Assembly (NCBI RefSeq): GCF_037975245.1
Contig: NC_092572.1
Location: 15,134,269-15,198,268, forward strand
Length of the DNA: 64,000 bases
From: Apostichopus japonicus
Taxonomy: Eukaryota; Echinodermata; Holothuroidea; Aspidochirotida; Stichopodidae
Reading direction: 5' to 3'
In this document: piece by piece, positions 37,613 through 47,531 of the stretch
How positions within the stretch are numbered: position 1 is the stretch's first letter
Layout: each line of letters opens with the position of its first letter
Notes under the pieces: generated by a model
Seen by the model: only the letters and a program-made list of their open reading frames with translations
Database searches by the model: none
What the model was told of the DNA's origin: nothing
Made by a program: the position numbers and the translations under genes

Positions 37613-39654
37613 CATTTGGGTTTGACACGGCTGGGTGGTTTCCTTTTGTGTCTGTTGCCATGTCTACAGCGCTCGCTTCTCTAGTTGAGCGTGTTGCCTT
37701 TGAGGGTGGTAATTTGGAGCTTTTCTTTGCAAAGATTGCATAGACCAGACTGCCGCTTGTGCGTCTGGACTGTGACACAATTTCCCAGTGTATTGAATAT
37801 TCAGCTTTTTTCTCCTTGAGTTGCCAGATGTGTTTAGAGAGTTCCGTTTCTTTCTTATATCGGTCATGTTGGAATGATTTGGTGTGGTTGTTGTATCTCT
37901 TCTTAAATTCTACGCTGGCGAGGCCTATGTATGACGCGTTGTTGGTTCCTAACGTGACGGTGGCTTTGTAAATGACGTCATTAACAAGCAGTTGCCGCGA
38001 AGTGAGCAACTGTCTACTTCTCGGCAGTTGCATGCCTTTTCCTGGGGGGGTTGGCTCGTTTCTTTCATGACCTTTGAGTTGTGTGACTTGATGATCTGTT
38101 GCATGTTGCTCATACAGCTGTAACTTTATTTTGACTGTTGATCTGTTGAAGATTTTGTGTAGCTTGTTGGTCTGTGGGAATTGCTTGTCGATGAGTTTTA
38201 GGAAGTCCGCTGCAAAGTTGGTCTTTACGTTTTTGCTGTATGTGGGGTTGTACCATGTGATTTTTCTTGACCTGCGTTTCTTGTTCTGTTTGGTGTTTTT
38301 GTTTTCCTTGTTTTTGTATTTGATAGTATAGTTGTATCCAGCTGACCGGAGGGCATGATTGTAGGTGGGTGCTGCTTTCTTGAATGTGTCCTGGTTGATG
38401 ATAGACCAGAGACTGTTCTTTCGATGGCTGGCGGTATGCTCTTTATTATTGCGGGCGGGTGGTTCGAGTGTTGGCTTACTGTATGTAGATTGGTTCGTTG
38501 TTTGGTTTTCTGTAGGGCTGGTACTCGCTGGTATTCATGTTCAAAGTGACGTCAAGGAAGTTGACTGTTTTCAAGTTCGTTTGGACAGTGATTTTTAGTC
38601 CACATGTATGAACGATCTTGATTAGGGCTTTTCGTATTCTGTCTGCTTTGCTGCCTGAGCATGACCTCATTACTGGTAGCCCATCGTCCCTGTATAGTCC
38701 CAAACCAGTGATATCGGGGGGTTTTCTCCAGTTGGTTCAAAATAAATAGTCCCACCAATTTACAAACTTCCGCTTTGTCAAATGCACCCATTGAGACGTG
38801 GAATTGGTTACCAGTGTCTCTCTTCTCTTTTGCCCTTGTGATCGTGAAGGAGAGATTGCCTTGCGTGCATGATAGTCTTGTATTCAGTATCACTGATTCT
38901 GGTGTATGCTTTGGCCCATGCTAGACATTTGTGTATGAGATCCTTGCTTATTGAAGGGTAAAAATCAACAATATCGAAGACCAGAAAGGTGAGACTGCTC
39001 TTTTCCTGTATATTTTTAATCCATTCCAGTACACTTGTGGTATGTTATGTGGTCAAGCATGGCCTTGCTCACTCGTCCCATTTCAGGTTTTTTTTGTGTT
39101 TATTAGCCTGCATTTTGTGTCATGCTAGACTTGTGTATTCATTGTCTATTTCGGTGGCGGTGTTGCGGTCCGCATATTTATATTTCTGAGATATGTTTAC
39201 AGTTAGCAACCCACCATATTTGGCGGGGTCCATCTTGTAAATGTTCCTGGTTTTGTCCGCCTCTACGAAGATTTCTTTAGAGGATGTGATGTTTCTATGT
39301 CCTTCTTGAGGTTGGACAGGAACTTCTCCGTCACTTCCTTGAACTTAATGTTCACGACCATTTCCAGCATATCGGACTCGAATGAGACCAACTCCGGGAT
39401 TTGTGGTGGGACGCATCTCGATTTTAGCCCGTATGCATCGGTGGTGGCGGTGTTGTCCTCGTCACGGCTGGTGTCACTCGTTTCCGCATCGGTGTCAGTG
39501 TCGGCCAGGATAAATAATGCTCTCCATCGCATCCGTTTATCAGCTTCTCTGTCATCTCTAGCAGTCTTTTCAAGTATTCTCTAGTTGATGGCAAAGGAAT
39601 GTTCTTGCCCGAGTAGTTCATGTTGTATCGTTCCATACTAAGCTGTAAAAGCAT
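37569..39654 (-). pseudogene. Penelope-like retroelement polyprotein (RT plus GIY-YIG nuclease), multiply frameshifted
   Basis: Minus strand, N to C: MERYNMNYSGKNIPLPSTRE near 39636; LEMVVNIKFKEVTEKFLSNL near 39330; an RT segment with QFHVSMGAFDKAEVCKLVGL near 38770; the RT catalytic block GLYRDDGLPV near 38690; a Cys-rich link ACNCREVDSCSLRGNCL near 38010; then a GIY-YIG-type nuclease with VIYKATVTLG, SYIGLA, FKKRYNNH and ETELSKHIW (37980-37800). The order RT then GIY-YIG is diagnostic of Penelope-like elements, and the YRDD variant of YxDD occurs in some of them. Frameshifts are needed near 39540, between the RT blocks, and near 38000, so no full polyprotein is made. Plus-strand readings at 37759-39584 are shadows. 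Confidence 0.85.
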
Positions 39655-39788
39655 GTACTGCTGTTAGTAAGTAGAGTGCTCAACCGAGGTTCAGGAGCCA
39701 AACTATAAAATATAGCTAAAATACTATCAACGGTGAGAGGGCTCAATACCGAAGTAGAGCATGATATATATATATTGATATATATATA
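39655..39788. other. 5' leader of the Penelope-like element and AT run
   Basis: Short non-coding link between the polyprotein start and the upstream terminal repeat, containing (TA)n at about 39762-39790. Confidence 0.5.
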
Positions 39789-39925
39789 TATTGTAATAAA
39801 CATTAAATTATTAAGAGTCCATTGCTAATCAGAGTTTCACTCTTGTACAAGTAGTTGTACAGCAATCGTCAGGCGTAATGATCTGTAATAAAGTATGGGT
39901 TGCTATTCCACAAACTACCACACAT
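39789..39925 (-). repeat. Terminal direct repeat of the Penelope-like element (5' copy)
   Basis: Diverged second copy of 37509-37612 with a ~20-base difference around gtacaagtagttgtac (39845-39860), which is itself a small palindrome. It is followed by a long (TA)n tract. Confidence 0.7.
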
Positions 39926-39943
39926 ATATACATATACATATAC

Positions 39944-39999
<56 letters not shown>

Positions 40000-40015
40000 A
40001 TATATATATATTTTT
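39926..40015. repeat. (CATATA)/(TA)n microsatellite
   Basis: catataca repeats passing into pure TA. The 122- and 61-codon minus-strand readings across it (rich in YIYIYI) are artefacts of this repeat. Confidence 0.95.
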
Positions 40016-41980
40016 GTCAAGTTTAGAGGATAAATCTGTTCTTCGTCTGGACAAGCATCATATTTCTTTACGCAGGTAGGCATAGTCCCTCCATATATGA
40101 TGGGCTGTAATTGTTGTACTCCCCAATCCTTACTCCTGTGAGTCCTGTCACTGTACCCATCCCAAATCCCTACCTTTCTCACCCCTCTGGAATCCATTTA
40201 ACATTCAACTGTTAGACCACACTGCTACTACTGTGGAACATTACGGTGGAGTAATTGCACACAAGAATAATCAAAACAGAATATTTTGGAAAACAAAAGT
40301 CGATAATAAGTAGTTTATTATATAAACAGTATCAGTAAATGGAGCAACAATAAGCTGTAACAGAAACCAACAGGGTAGGATGCAGAGATATTTATATATT
40401 GAAAGCTTTTATTTAATGCAGTTTGGTGCCTTGAATCATTGAATCAGCAATTGCAGTTTTTACCTAAGTACCCAGTTTATTAATGTACTCTCATTAAGAA
40501 TCCGGAGGGGCACAGCCACTATTTCGAGGGAGAGAATTAGAAATTGTCTTTGATTTTCATTGAGATAGCAGGGGCACTACGGCAACTTTGTAGTTTTAGT
40601 AGGAAAACAAGGCTATTTACATACACTTGTGAAAAGGCACCAAGGGGCATGGTTTCCAGAGTGAGAAAAAACATGTACAATAGACAGAATTTTAAGACCA
40701 ATTTTTTTTCAGTGGTTTTTTTGAAAACTGTACATCAAAACCTTAACGTTTCCTGCAGCTGCTCAATATTTACTGGCTCTTGGCACAAATTTCGCTGGAG
40801 TTTTGGACAATCTTAGAGCCCTGACTTAGATGATAAAGTTGTAGGATGATCAAGAGGGCACCTAAGGCATTGAAAGGGTTAAAAGGCATACCGCAAATGT
40901 TGCTATCAGTGATGGATGATTTTTAAGCTCATTACCGCAAGAGGTATTTTGCCATCCACCTGCTTCCTGACGTACATATTTTTACGTTCATTGAATGTGT
41001 TTTGTTTGTTCTTCTTTCACCCTCTGTCTGTCTACATTGTTGGTTCTCTTTTCTTTCATCATCCGCTGCAGTTTATTCTCCCCACAAAAAGTGGCTATAG
41101 AAAATTTAGGAGATACGGCTCAGTCCGAGTACAAGCACGGCTCATCGCTAGACATGGGAGTCCAGTGGTAGCGATAGTTACAGGGACACTTTAACCAGTC
41201 ATAAGTAAGTTTCACTCTCTAAACATGTTTTATTTTAAGCAAGGTTTTGTCAGCTGGCAACATATTATCTATGTTTTATTCTTTTGTAAAACAATTCAAA
41301 AATAAGAAACTGACTGGTAAAAGTAACTGCAATGTATTGAGACAAGTTATTGGATAATCCCAAACTGAATGTTTACTTACCATAAATGTAACTTGTTGAA
41401 AGGTAACGCTGTGTCTTGGTAACGACATTTTAAACTATCTCAAGTTGTAAAGGATTGGGAAGGTTAATAGAACTCGATTTTGGGTGGGGGTGAGTGGAGG
41501 AGGGGTGGGCGGCTAAAATAAGCTGCTTAAACGATATGATTTTTAAATTTACAATATAAACAGTTGACTGTACTGAAAACTGCACAGTGCATTTTAAAGT
41601 AGACCACTATCTATTTCTTGCTGTAAAGCAGAACTGTTTGTGACCTTGTATTGAGTTTGTTTTGATCTCATCTCCCTTCATGTAATGAATAGGGAGATGA
41701 GATATTGTACTTCACCCCACATCAAAAATGTGAGTGGGTGAGTGTGCATGTGTATGTCTGTGTGCGTGAGTGAGTGAGCAAAACTAAGTATGTCGCAAAC
41801 TCCTCCTAGACCCCAAGTCCTGTCGAGTTCAAGCTTGGTGGGTGGGTGCCTGACCATGTTAACTCATGCCTGCGTGATTGATGACGTCAAAGAGGTCGAA
41901 GGTCAAGAAATCTAAAAATTAGTTTACATGGCTTGTGTATTCCTATCTAGTAATTTTCTTTCATACTCTTTTATGGGCAG
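40016..41980. other. Mostly non-coding; one weak exon-like segment near 41.1 kb
   Basis: No repeat or gene is clear here. A pyrimidine tract with gctgcag before 41071 is followed by an open frame to TAA at 41194 (basic, KSGYRKFRRYGSVRVQARL). It could be a terminal exon but has no recognisable domain. A short palindrome cttcatgtaatgaatag/catctccc...gggagatgag lies near 41670-41703. The sequence just before 41981 (ctcttttatgggcag) is acceptor-like. Confidence 0.4.
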
Positions 41981-42431
41981 AACCACCTATGGTGTCCACC
42001 ATGGAACAGCTCCCTGAGAGACCTCCAGAAGACTTAAATTTGGAAGAGACTTGGGAAGATGACGAAACATCAGACAGAGACAATAAATTGGAATCCCAAG
42101 CCCCTGTAGCCGATTCAGATCCCTTCTCTAATCTCATTATGGACATGAAAGCCTCCATCTCACCTCCGAGTTAAGTACAGTCTAACTCTTACCAGATCAG
42201 GAAAGGCTTACCAGACGATAACCTCCTGAAGGCAGAAGAAGACAGAAAAGTTTGTTCCAATTCTGGTAGCGACGTGCCGAACGCTTCATCAATCCAAAAT
42301 GACAAGCTGATGGAAGTTTCCCCCGAAGGGATTAGAAATAGGACTAAAGTTGAAGAAGAATCGGAATGTGATTCGATCCAGCTACCAGAAAGACCTGCCG
42401 GTCTAAAACTTTCAGGATCACAAACTTTTTG
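41981..42431 (+). pseudogene. Acidic Ser-rich ORF with one in-frame TAA; candidate terminal exon
   Basis: After an acceptor-like gggcag (41980) the frame is open from 41983 to a TAA at 42172-42174, and continues in the same frame without another stop until TGA at 42429-42431. The first part has EQLPERPPEDLNLEETWEDD and DSDPFSNLIMDMKAS; the second has LPDDNLLKAEEDRKV and IQLPERPAGLKLSGSQTF. LPERP occurs in both halves, suggesting one original coding region. Composition is acidic and disordered and I do not recognise the protein. Either the TAA is a disabling mutation (or allele), or coding ends there and the similarity is chance. The minus readings at 41961 and 42189 are shadows. Confidence 0.45.
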
Positions 42432-42605
42432 AGCCACCGATGTTGCAGCTTCTTAAAAGATATATTTATTATTATTATTTGTTTCATCCCATAGTATTAC
42501 AAGGTGAACAAGACAATAAAAGTACACATAAGTAAAAAATGTGAAAGGAAGTCAACTAAGAAACCCTTTTGGGCTTAATCGAATAGAGTACTCCCTATCT
42601 ATATG
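42432..42605. other. Possible 3' UTR
   Basis: AT-rich with tatttattattattattt and an aataaa at 42514; nothing else seen. Confidence 0.3.
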
Positions 42606-42623
42606 TACATATATATATGTAAA

Positions 42624-42703
<80 letters not shown>
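42606..42703. repeat. (TA)n microsatellite
   Basis: About 75 bases of nearly pure TA after an imperfect start; the single base interruption is atttatat near 42628. Confidence 0.98.
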
Positions 42704-42706
<3 letters not shown>

Positions 42707-43388
42707 TATATATATGTAAGCTTTTCTACTTCTTTTTTTTTTGTATCACCATGTGTGTAAATATTGAAGCACTAAGATATGCAGTATTTTTTCCTTGAAA
42801 TAGCAAGAGATATAATAGAGAACACTGTTATGGAAGCTGTACTTAAAACTCTTGAAAAAACTGCTCTCCTAAATTTTAAGGAATAGTTTGGCAGAATTTT
42901 TTTCTGGGGAAATCTATCTTTATTTCATGCATAGTCTTGAATACTTCTGCAATACCATAAGACCATCTCTGCCCTGCACCTAAAAATACTGGGTTTTTTA
43001 TTCTCTCTTGCATATTTTCAAAAGTGCCCTTCTCAAGGGTATCATGTTGAAAATTTTCTCATATTTACAGATGGAAATTATGAAGTTATGTCAATTGAGG
43101 TCATCAGCGGCCAAAATACAAAAACCTTGTAGTCTAGTTTAGTGAATATCTGTAGCATCGGTAAAATGTCATAATTAGGTGGTAGGTCCCCCTCACTGAG
43201 CATTACACTTTGAGCAGTTCTGTTAAGAGGTCAAATGTAAATTGGAGTCATCAGCTGCCAAAAGCCTGAAATCCTTGTCGACATCAAAATCAGCTGCGAT
43301 TATCCTCATGCTCAGAAATGTACAAGAACTGAATGTTCTATGAAGAGGTCAAAGGTCACTTAGGGTCAAATTCTGACCACCTTGATCA
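42704..43388. other. Non-coding; a weak internal near-repeat
   Basis: Two related phrases, aattgaggtcatcagcggccaaaa (43091) and attggagtcatcagctgccaaaa (43233), suggest an old ~140-bp duplication; gaggtcaaa also recurs at 43341. No gene. Confidence 0.4.
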
Positions 43389-43452
43389 GGCGCGTATCCA
43401 GGGGGGGCGTTGGGGGCGCGCGTATCCAGGGGGGGCGTTGGGGGCGTGCGCT
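43389..43452 (+). repeat. 33-bp G-rich tandem duplication
   Basis: gcgcgtatccagggggggcg plus ttgggggc occurs twice in succession and a partial third follows. It leads into a purine-only tract (43470-43620). Confidence 0.85.
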
Positions 43453-43469
43453 CCCCAGGTAAGAAATAG

Positions 43470-43620
43470 AGGCGAGAAAAAAAGAGAGAAGAAAAAAGGG
43501 AAAAAGAGGGGAAAGAAGGGGAGAAAGGCAGGGAAAAGAAAAAGAAGAAATAGAGGAAATGGAGAAAAGGAGGGAGTAGAAAAAAGGGCAAGCAACTGGG
43601 AAGAGAAAAAAGAACAGTGA
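43470..43620 (+). repeat. Purine-rich low-complexity tract (GA/AAG)
   Basis: Around 150 bases almost entirely A and G on the plus strand. All four readings across it (43333-43701) reflect the biased composition (Lys/Glu/Arg on one strand, Phe/Ser/Leu on the other) and are not genes. Such tracts can form triplex DNA. Confidence 0.9.
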
Positions 43621-43754
43621 CACAATTACAGGGCTGATCCCTATTATACACATAGTGTAGCCAGTGACGGATCGATGATTTTGGAAGGGGTGTGCCCTCA
43701 CCCTACCCCTTACACCGACAACTCCATTTTGACGTTTTCATATTTCCTCTCTCA

Positions 43755-43757
<3 letters not shown>

Positions 43758-43806
<49 letters not shown>
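43758..43806. repeat. (TA)n microsatellite
   Basis: Pure TA over about 48 bases. Confidence 0.98.
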
Positions 43807-43809
<3 letters not shown>

Positions 43810-44340
43810 AATTGTACAATTGTGCTATGAAACCAACTGTGGCTGGTCTCGACCGAGTCGTCGGGAACATGATGCATTTCGGTATTAGACCAGGATCTAT
43901 ATGCGAACTGCACTAGACATATGTCCTTCGATGCAACACTGCCATCCAGAGATAAAATGTTATACTCCGACCTGAATGCTAATTGTTACCCTAAACCTCG
44001 TACCGTAACTCATACAATGAATCTAAAAATAAATTCCGCATGTGATTGGAGAATTGAGCACATCTCCTGTGAATATCATGTAGTGCGTGGGGGGGGGGGG
44101 GCAGGCGGACGCACCTATCACTTCTTGAGATTGTTCCAATCTGCGTGAAAATGCCCCACCACCCACCCCCACAACCCCTACGCCCCACCCCTCATCGCTT
44201 CCCGATGGGTTACAAAACTTAAACAATAACCTTCGCCCGTAGTACCAAAACCTTGACAAAATCCGGCAACACACCACTTCATCGATAGATAACGAGTCTA
44301 GTGATCGGGCTGTGTATTAGTGATGCTAGAGGTCGTGCAT
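43807..44340. other. Non-coding with a G12 run
   Basis: A run of about 12 G at 44090-44101 and a C-rich stretch at 44155-44195; no gene. From about 44304 the sequence begins to match, with gaps, the inverted flank at 45950-45987. Confidence 0.5.
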
Positions 44341-44383
44341 ATGGCAAGCCCTTTTAACATTTACCTCGCAATTAGACTTAAGT

Positions 44384-44880
44384 CGAATACATTTCACTTA
44401 AGTGGAATACATTCTACTTAAGTGAAATGTTATTCCACTTAAGTAAAATGTATTCCACTTAAGTAGAATTCAATATCCCTTAAGTAGAATTCCATTTCAT
44501 TTCTATTTCACTTAAGTGGATATGCCTCCCACTTAAGTGGAATTGTATTTCACTTTAGTGGAAATGCATTCCACTTAAGTGGAATTGCATTTCACTTAAG
44601 TGGAATACATTTCCACTTAAGTGGAATAACATTTCACTTAAGCTAAATAGCCCATCTATTTCACTTAAGTGGAATACAATTCCACTTAAGTGAAATGCAT
44701 TTCCACTCAAGTGAAATACAATTCCACTTAAGTAGAATGCATTTCCACTTAAGTGGAATTGTATTCCACTTAAGTGGAATACAATTTCACTTAAGTGGAA
44801 TAATATCTTTTGCTCGTCAATTTCACGTAAGTGGAATTCTATTCTGCTTAAGTAAAATACAATTCCACTTAAGTGGAAGT
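44384..44880. repeat. CACTTAAGTG palindrome array, left arm
   Basis: About 20 exact CTTAAG cores plus three one-base variants (ctttag, ctcaag, cgtaag). Spacers alternate among aatgca, aattgta and aataca. Each unit is its own reverse complement, so the array has no strand. Confidence 0.95.
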
Positions 44881-45504
44881 GTTGATATGTGGCTTATATA
44901 TAAATACAATTTAGGGTAATGTTCGTCGTAACGCATTCAATTGCTCAACACATATGATGATGTAGTCGATCCTCGTTGCACGTGTACATCATGGCTATGG
45001 CTAATCATTCACATCTAAACATTGCTGGAATGCGATCAAATAATTGTTGTTTTTAGAGACAATTCGAAGTGTTGTTTCCTCACTTGCACAGGGGAACAAT
45101 CAGTATGATGAACAACAGAGGCGACGTACATCTTGTTAAAGTAACATAGGCAGTATTCGTAACTTTTTAGATAGTGAAACTTTTGACGAAATAAAAGATT
45201 CCATCCAAAATCCAAAAAAAATAATACGTTCTCTTGCCCTTGTCAATGCGTTTTCGGCTGTAGCTCCAACCACTTGTAATGTATTTGCCATGGCTTTATT
45301 TTGGTAATGGTATTCGTCAGGTACCAGGTCAGGTACGTACGTACTCACCTTGCACGGATGTTAAGTGCAAGCTGGATCCCGATGGACAGCCGATATTCAT
45401 TGTGCACATATCGACACCACGTTCGTACACCTATCGCGGCAAGTTGTATATAATGGCGCGCAAAGGCATGGGCAAAGTTTGGCGTTGAATGTACTAGCCA
45501 ATCA

Positions 45505-45922
45505 AATTCCACTTAAGTGGAATAGACTAGCCAATCACATTCCACTTAAGTGAAATAGACTATCCAATCACATTTCACTTAAATGGAATGCATTTCCACT
45601 TAAGTGGAATTGTATTCCACTTAAGTGAAATAGAAAGGACATGCCACTTAAGTGGAATTGTATCCACTTAAGTAGAATACAATTCCACTTAAGTGAAATG
45701 CATTTCCACTTAAGTGAAATACAATCCCCTTAAGTGAAATAGATTTAGCTTAAGTAAGATGCAGTGACAAGTTGATGAATTCAGCCTAAGTAATACAATT
45801 AAGCTTAAGTGGAATGGTATTCCACTTAAGTGAAATAGAATTCCACGTAAGTTAAATAGTATTCTGCTTAAGTGATATTGAATTCCACTGAAGTGAAATG
45901 TATTCGACTTAAGTCGAATTGC
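45505..45922. repeat. CACTTAAGTG palindrome array, right arm
   Basis: About 14 exact CTTAAG cores plus variants (cttaaa, cctaag, cgtaag, ctgaag), ending in gacttaagtcg, the same terminal unit that opens the left arm. Confidence 0.95.
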
Positions 45923-46312
45923 GAGGTAAATGTTAAAACGGCTTGCCATACGTGCACTGACCTAAATGGAGTGTAACCACTCCCGATTTTGCAATTTCCA
46001 AAGATCAGGCCCGAAAAATACCAAGAAATACCAAGAACACTGTGCTGTATGGATTTCTAGCAATATCTAGGGATGAATATCCCAAGATCTTACCTAAACT
46101 GAAGGCAGATAGAGAATCGAAACCTTCAGTGTACTGAACTTGAAACTGTGCGTCTTTCGAAATGAAAAGAATGTGGGGAATTGCACAATAAACAAATCAA
46201 AGTTATTTATTTCAGTCTCCCTTCAATTATTCGAATTTGTTAAGCAAACAGCAGATATCAAATCATATAAGTGAGCATGAAAATGGCGTTCCAGGATGAA
46301 CAGCCTTCAAAC

Positions 46313-46492
46313 CATGGGCGCAGATCCTGGTGCGGACAGCGGGACGCGTCCCCATCAACTTTTTCAGTAGTGGGGACATGATATACCGTGTCCCCACCAA
46401 TTTGTCTTGACCAATAGCTGCATTTCAAGTTCCCCTGTATTGAACTTTGGCGCAGTTAGATCCAGCCCAGCCCCCCGGTTCCTACGCCCTTG
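46313..46492. mobile_element. Possible 180-bp MITE
   Basis: Termini catgggcgcagatcc and ggttcctacgcccttg are imperfect inverted copies (about 11 of 15). The interior has a ggggacatgatataccgtgtcccc hairpin-like segment. No convincing target-site duplication. Present also at 48631-48810 through the 2318-bp duplication. Confidence 0.35.
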
Positions 46493-47531
46493 CTAACCAC
46501 TGCGTCACAACAACTGTTGAGAAATAATGCTGTTTTTCTTCAAAATGGAACGGAGGGTGATGTTCAAAATGCTGTACTTGTAAACAGGATAACTCAACAC
46601 GTACACCTTTATTGAACTTCATATTTCAAATGGTCTTAAAATTGGCATTGTTTTCAGTGATTAATACTACATTACTCTAGGTTTGGCAGTAACTTGTGAA
46701 AATGTTTCATAGTGAAAATAAAACAATGTCATGTAACTCATTAATTATTAAAGGGGTGACAGAGCTGCTTTTCTTGCTCAAATTGATCAAAGCATATGTC
46801 CATGTGCTCATACATAGAGCATCTGTATGTCTTTATTTCACATAGGAAGACTGTTCTCTCTGGGTATTGAAACATTTTGGAATATAAATTCTACATTTTT
46901 GAGTCCTTAAAAGTTCTTAATTCTTTTGATTGCCTTGTTGCTAAAGTAATGGTCAAGGCAACGTTTCCTGAATCTGCATAGCTCATGTCGCGGAGCGGTT
47001 GAAAACTATTAATATACAACAACCAGTTAAAACAACAGTATCAGGCAGTATTTTATCACCCTCCGTTCCATTTTTGGAGAAAAAATTACGATTAAAACAT
47101 TGAACACTTCTATCGCTTAGTATACAATTTCCGAGGAAACAACACCGTGAAACTGGAGAACATTTATGAATAAGAAAGGTTTGATTTGACTGCTTTGAAA
47201 TAACGTATGACTGGCAAGATGCGTCGAGCGCTCTCTATCGGCCTCTTTTTGGTCAGTTTGCAACTTCAGAGGAACAATAGAAACCCGAAAAACTTTTAAA
47301 ACGAACAAAGGATTCACAAACCTTTGTTCTGCCTAAAAGATAAGCAGAATGAAAATAAAATAAAACTGTTAGCAAACTGCTTATCCACTAGAGAGCCTGT
47401 GTAATAGAATGTGTAAAAGTTTCGATCCTAGCAGGATCTTCTTCAGAGGCTAAAAAAATAAGATAAGCAGAAAGTTTGGTTTATTGTAGATTTGTGTGCG
47501 CGGAATTAGCCCGATTGATACGGGGAAAGGG

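Larger units (their letters stand above)
44341..45949. mobile_element. Inverted-repeat element with palindrome-array arms
   Basis: The left end atggcaagccc...ttttaacatttacctcgcaatt (44341-44373) is repeated inverted at 45917-45949 with one mismatch, and looser inverted similarity extends outward to about 44304 and 45987. Inside each end lies an array of 16-base palindromes of the type ttcCACTTAAGTGgaa at about 21-23-base spacing: about 20 CTTAAG cores in the left arm (44384-44880) and about 14 in the right arm (45505-45920). The central 600 bases are unique. Readings here (44695-44919, 45710-45949) are translations of the palindromes. The central readings (45136-45348 minus, 45279-45488 plus) show no sure domain. 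Inverted ends plus repeats suggest a fold-back-type DNA transposon. No target duplication was found. Confidence 0.7.
45214..47531 (+). repeat. 2318-bp tandem duplication, copy 1
   Basis: From the A8 run at 45214 every landmark recurs 2318 bases later (ataatacgttctcttgccct at 45222 and 47540; ggcttgccatacgtgcactg near 45941 and 48259). The one difference I noticed is accgtg near 47146 versus acagtg near 49464. The copy contains the right half of the palindrome element, a short MITE-like piece, unique DNA, and at its very end 60 bases of LINE sequence (47471-47530). Confidence 0.97.

Noticed and set aside
39829-40197. 122-codon minus-strand ORF with YIYIYI run
   Set aside because: It translates a TA/CATATA microsatellite and part of the Penelope-like terminal repeat.
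40544-41194. ORFs of 90 and 92 codons as host genes
   Set aside because: No recognisable domain. The second may include a weak terminal exon after 41071, but evidence is too thin for a separate gene call.
43333-43701. Four overlapping ORFs of 79-111 codons
   Set aside because: All fall on a purine-only tract and the G-rich duplication, and their amino acid bias simply reflects base composition.
44695-44919. ORF with HFHLSGI-type repeats (also 45710-45949 and 48028-48267 minus)
   Set aside because: The peptide repeat is a translation of the 21-23-base palindrome array, and stops are absent by composition only.
45136-45488. Possible FLYWCH-type zinc finger or MULE remnant in the middle of the palindrome element
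   Set aside because: Plus (RGKLYIMARKGMGKVWR) and minus (DEYHYQNKAMANTLQ) readings hint at such a domain, but the Cys/His spacing is not met on either strand and frames stop early.
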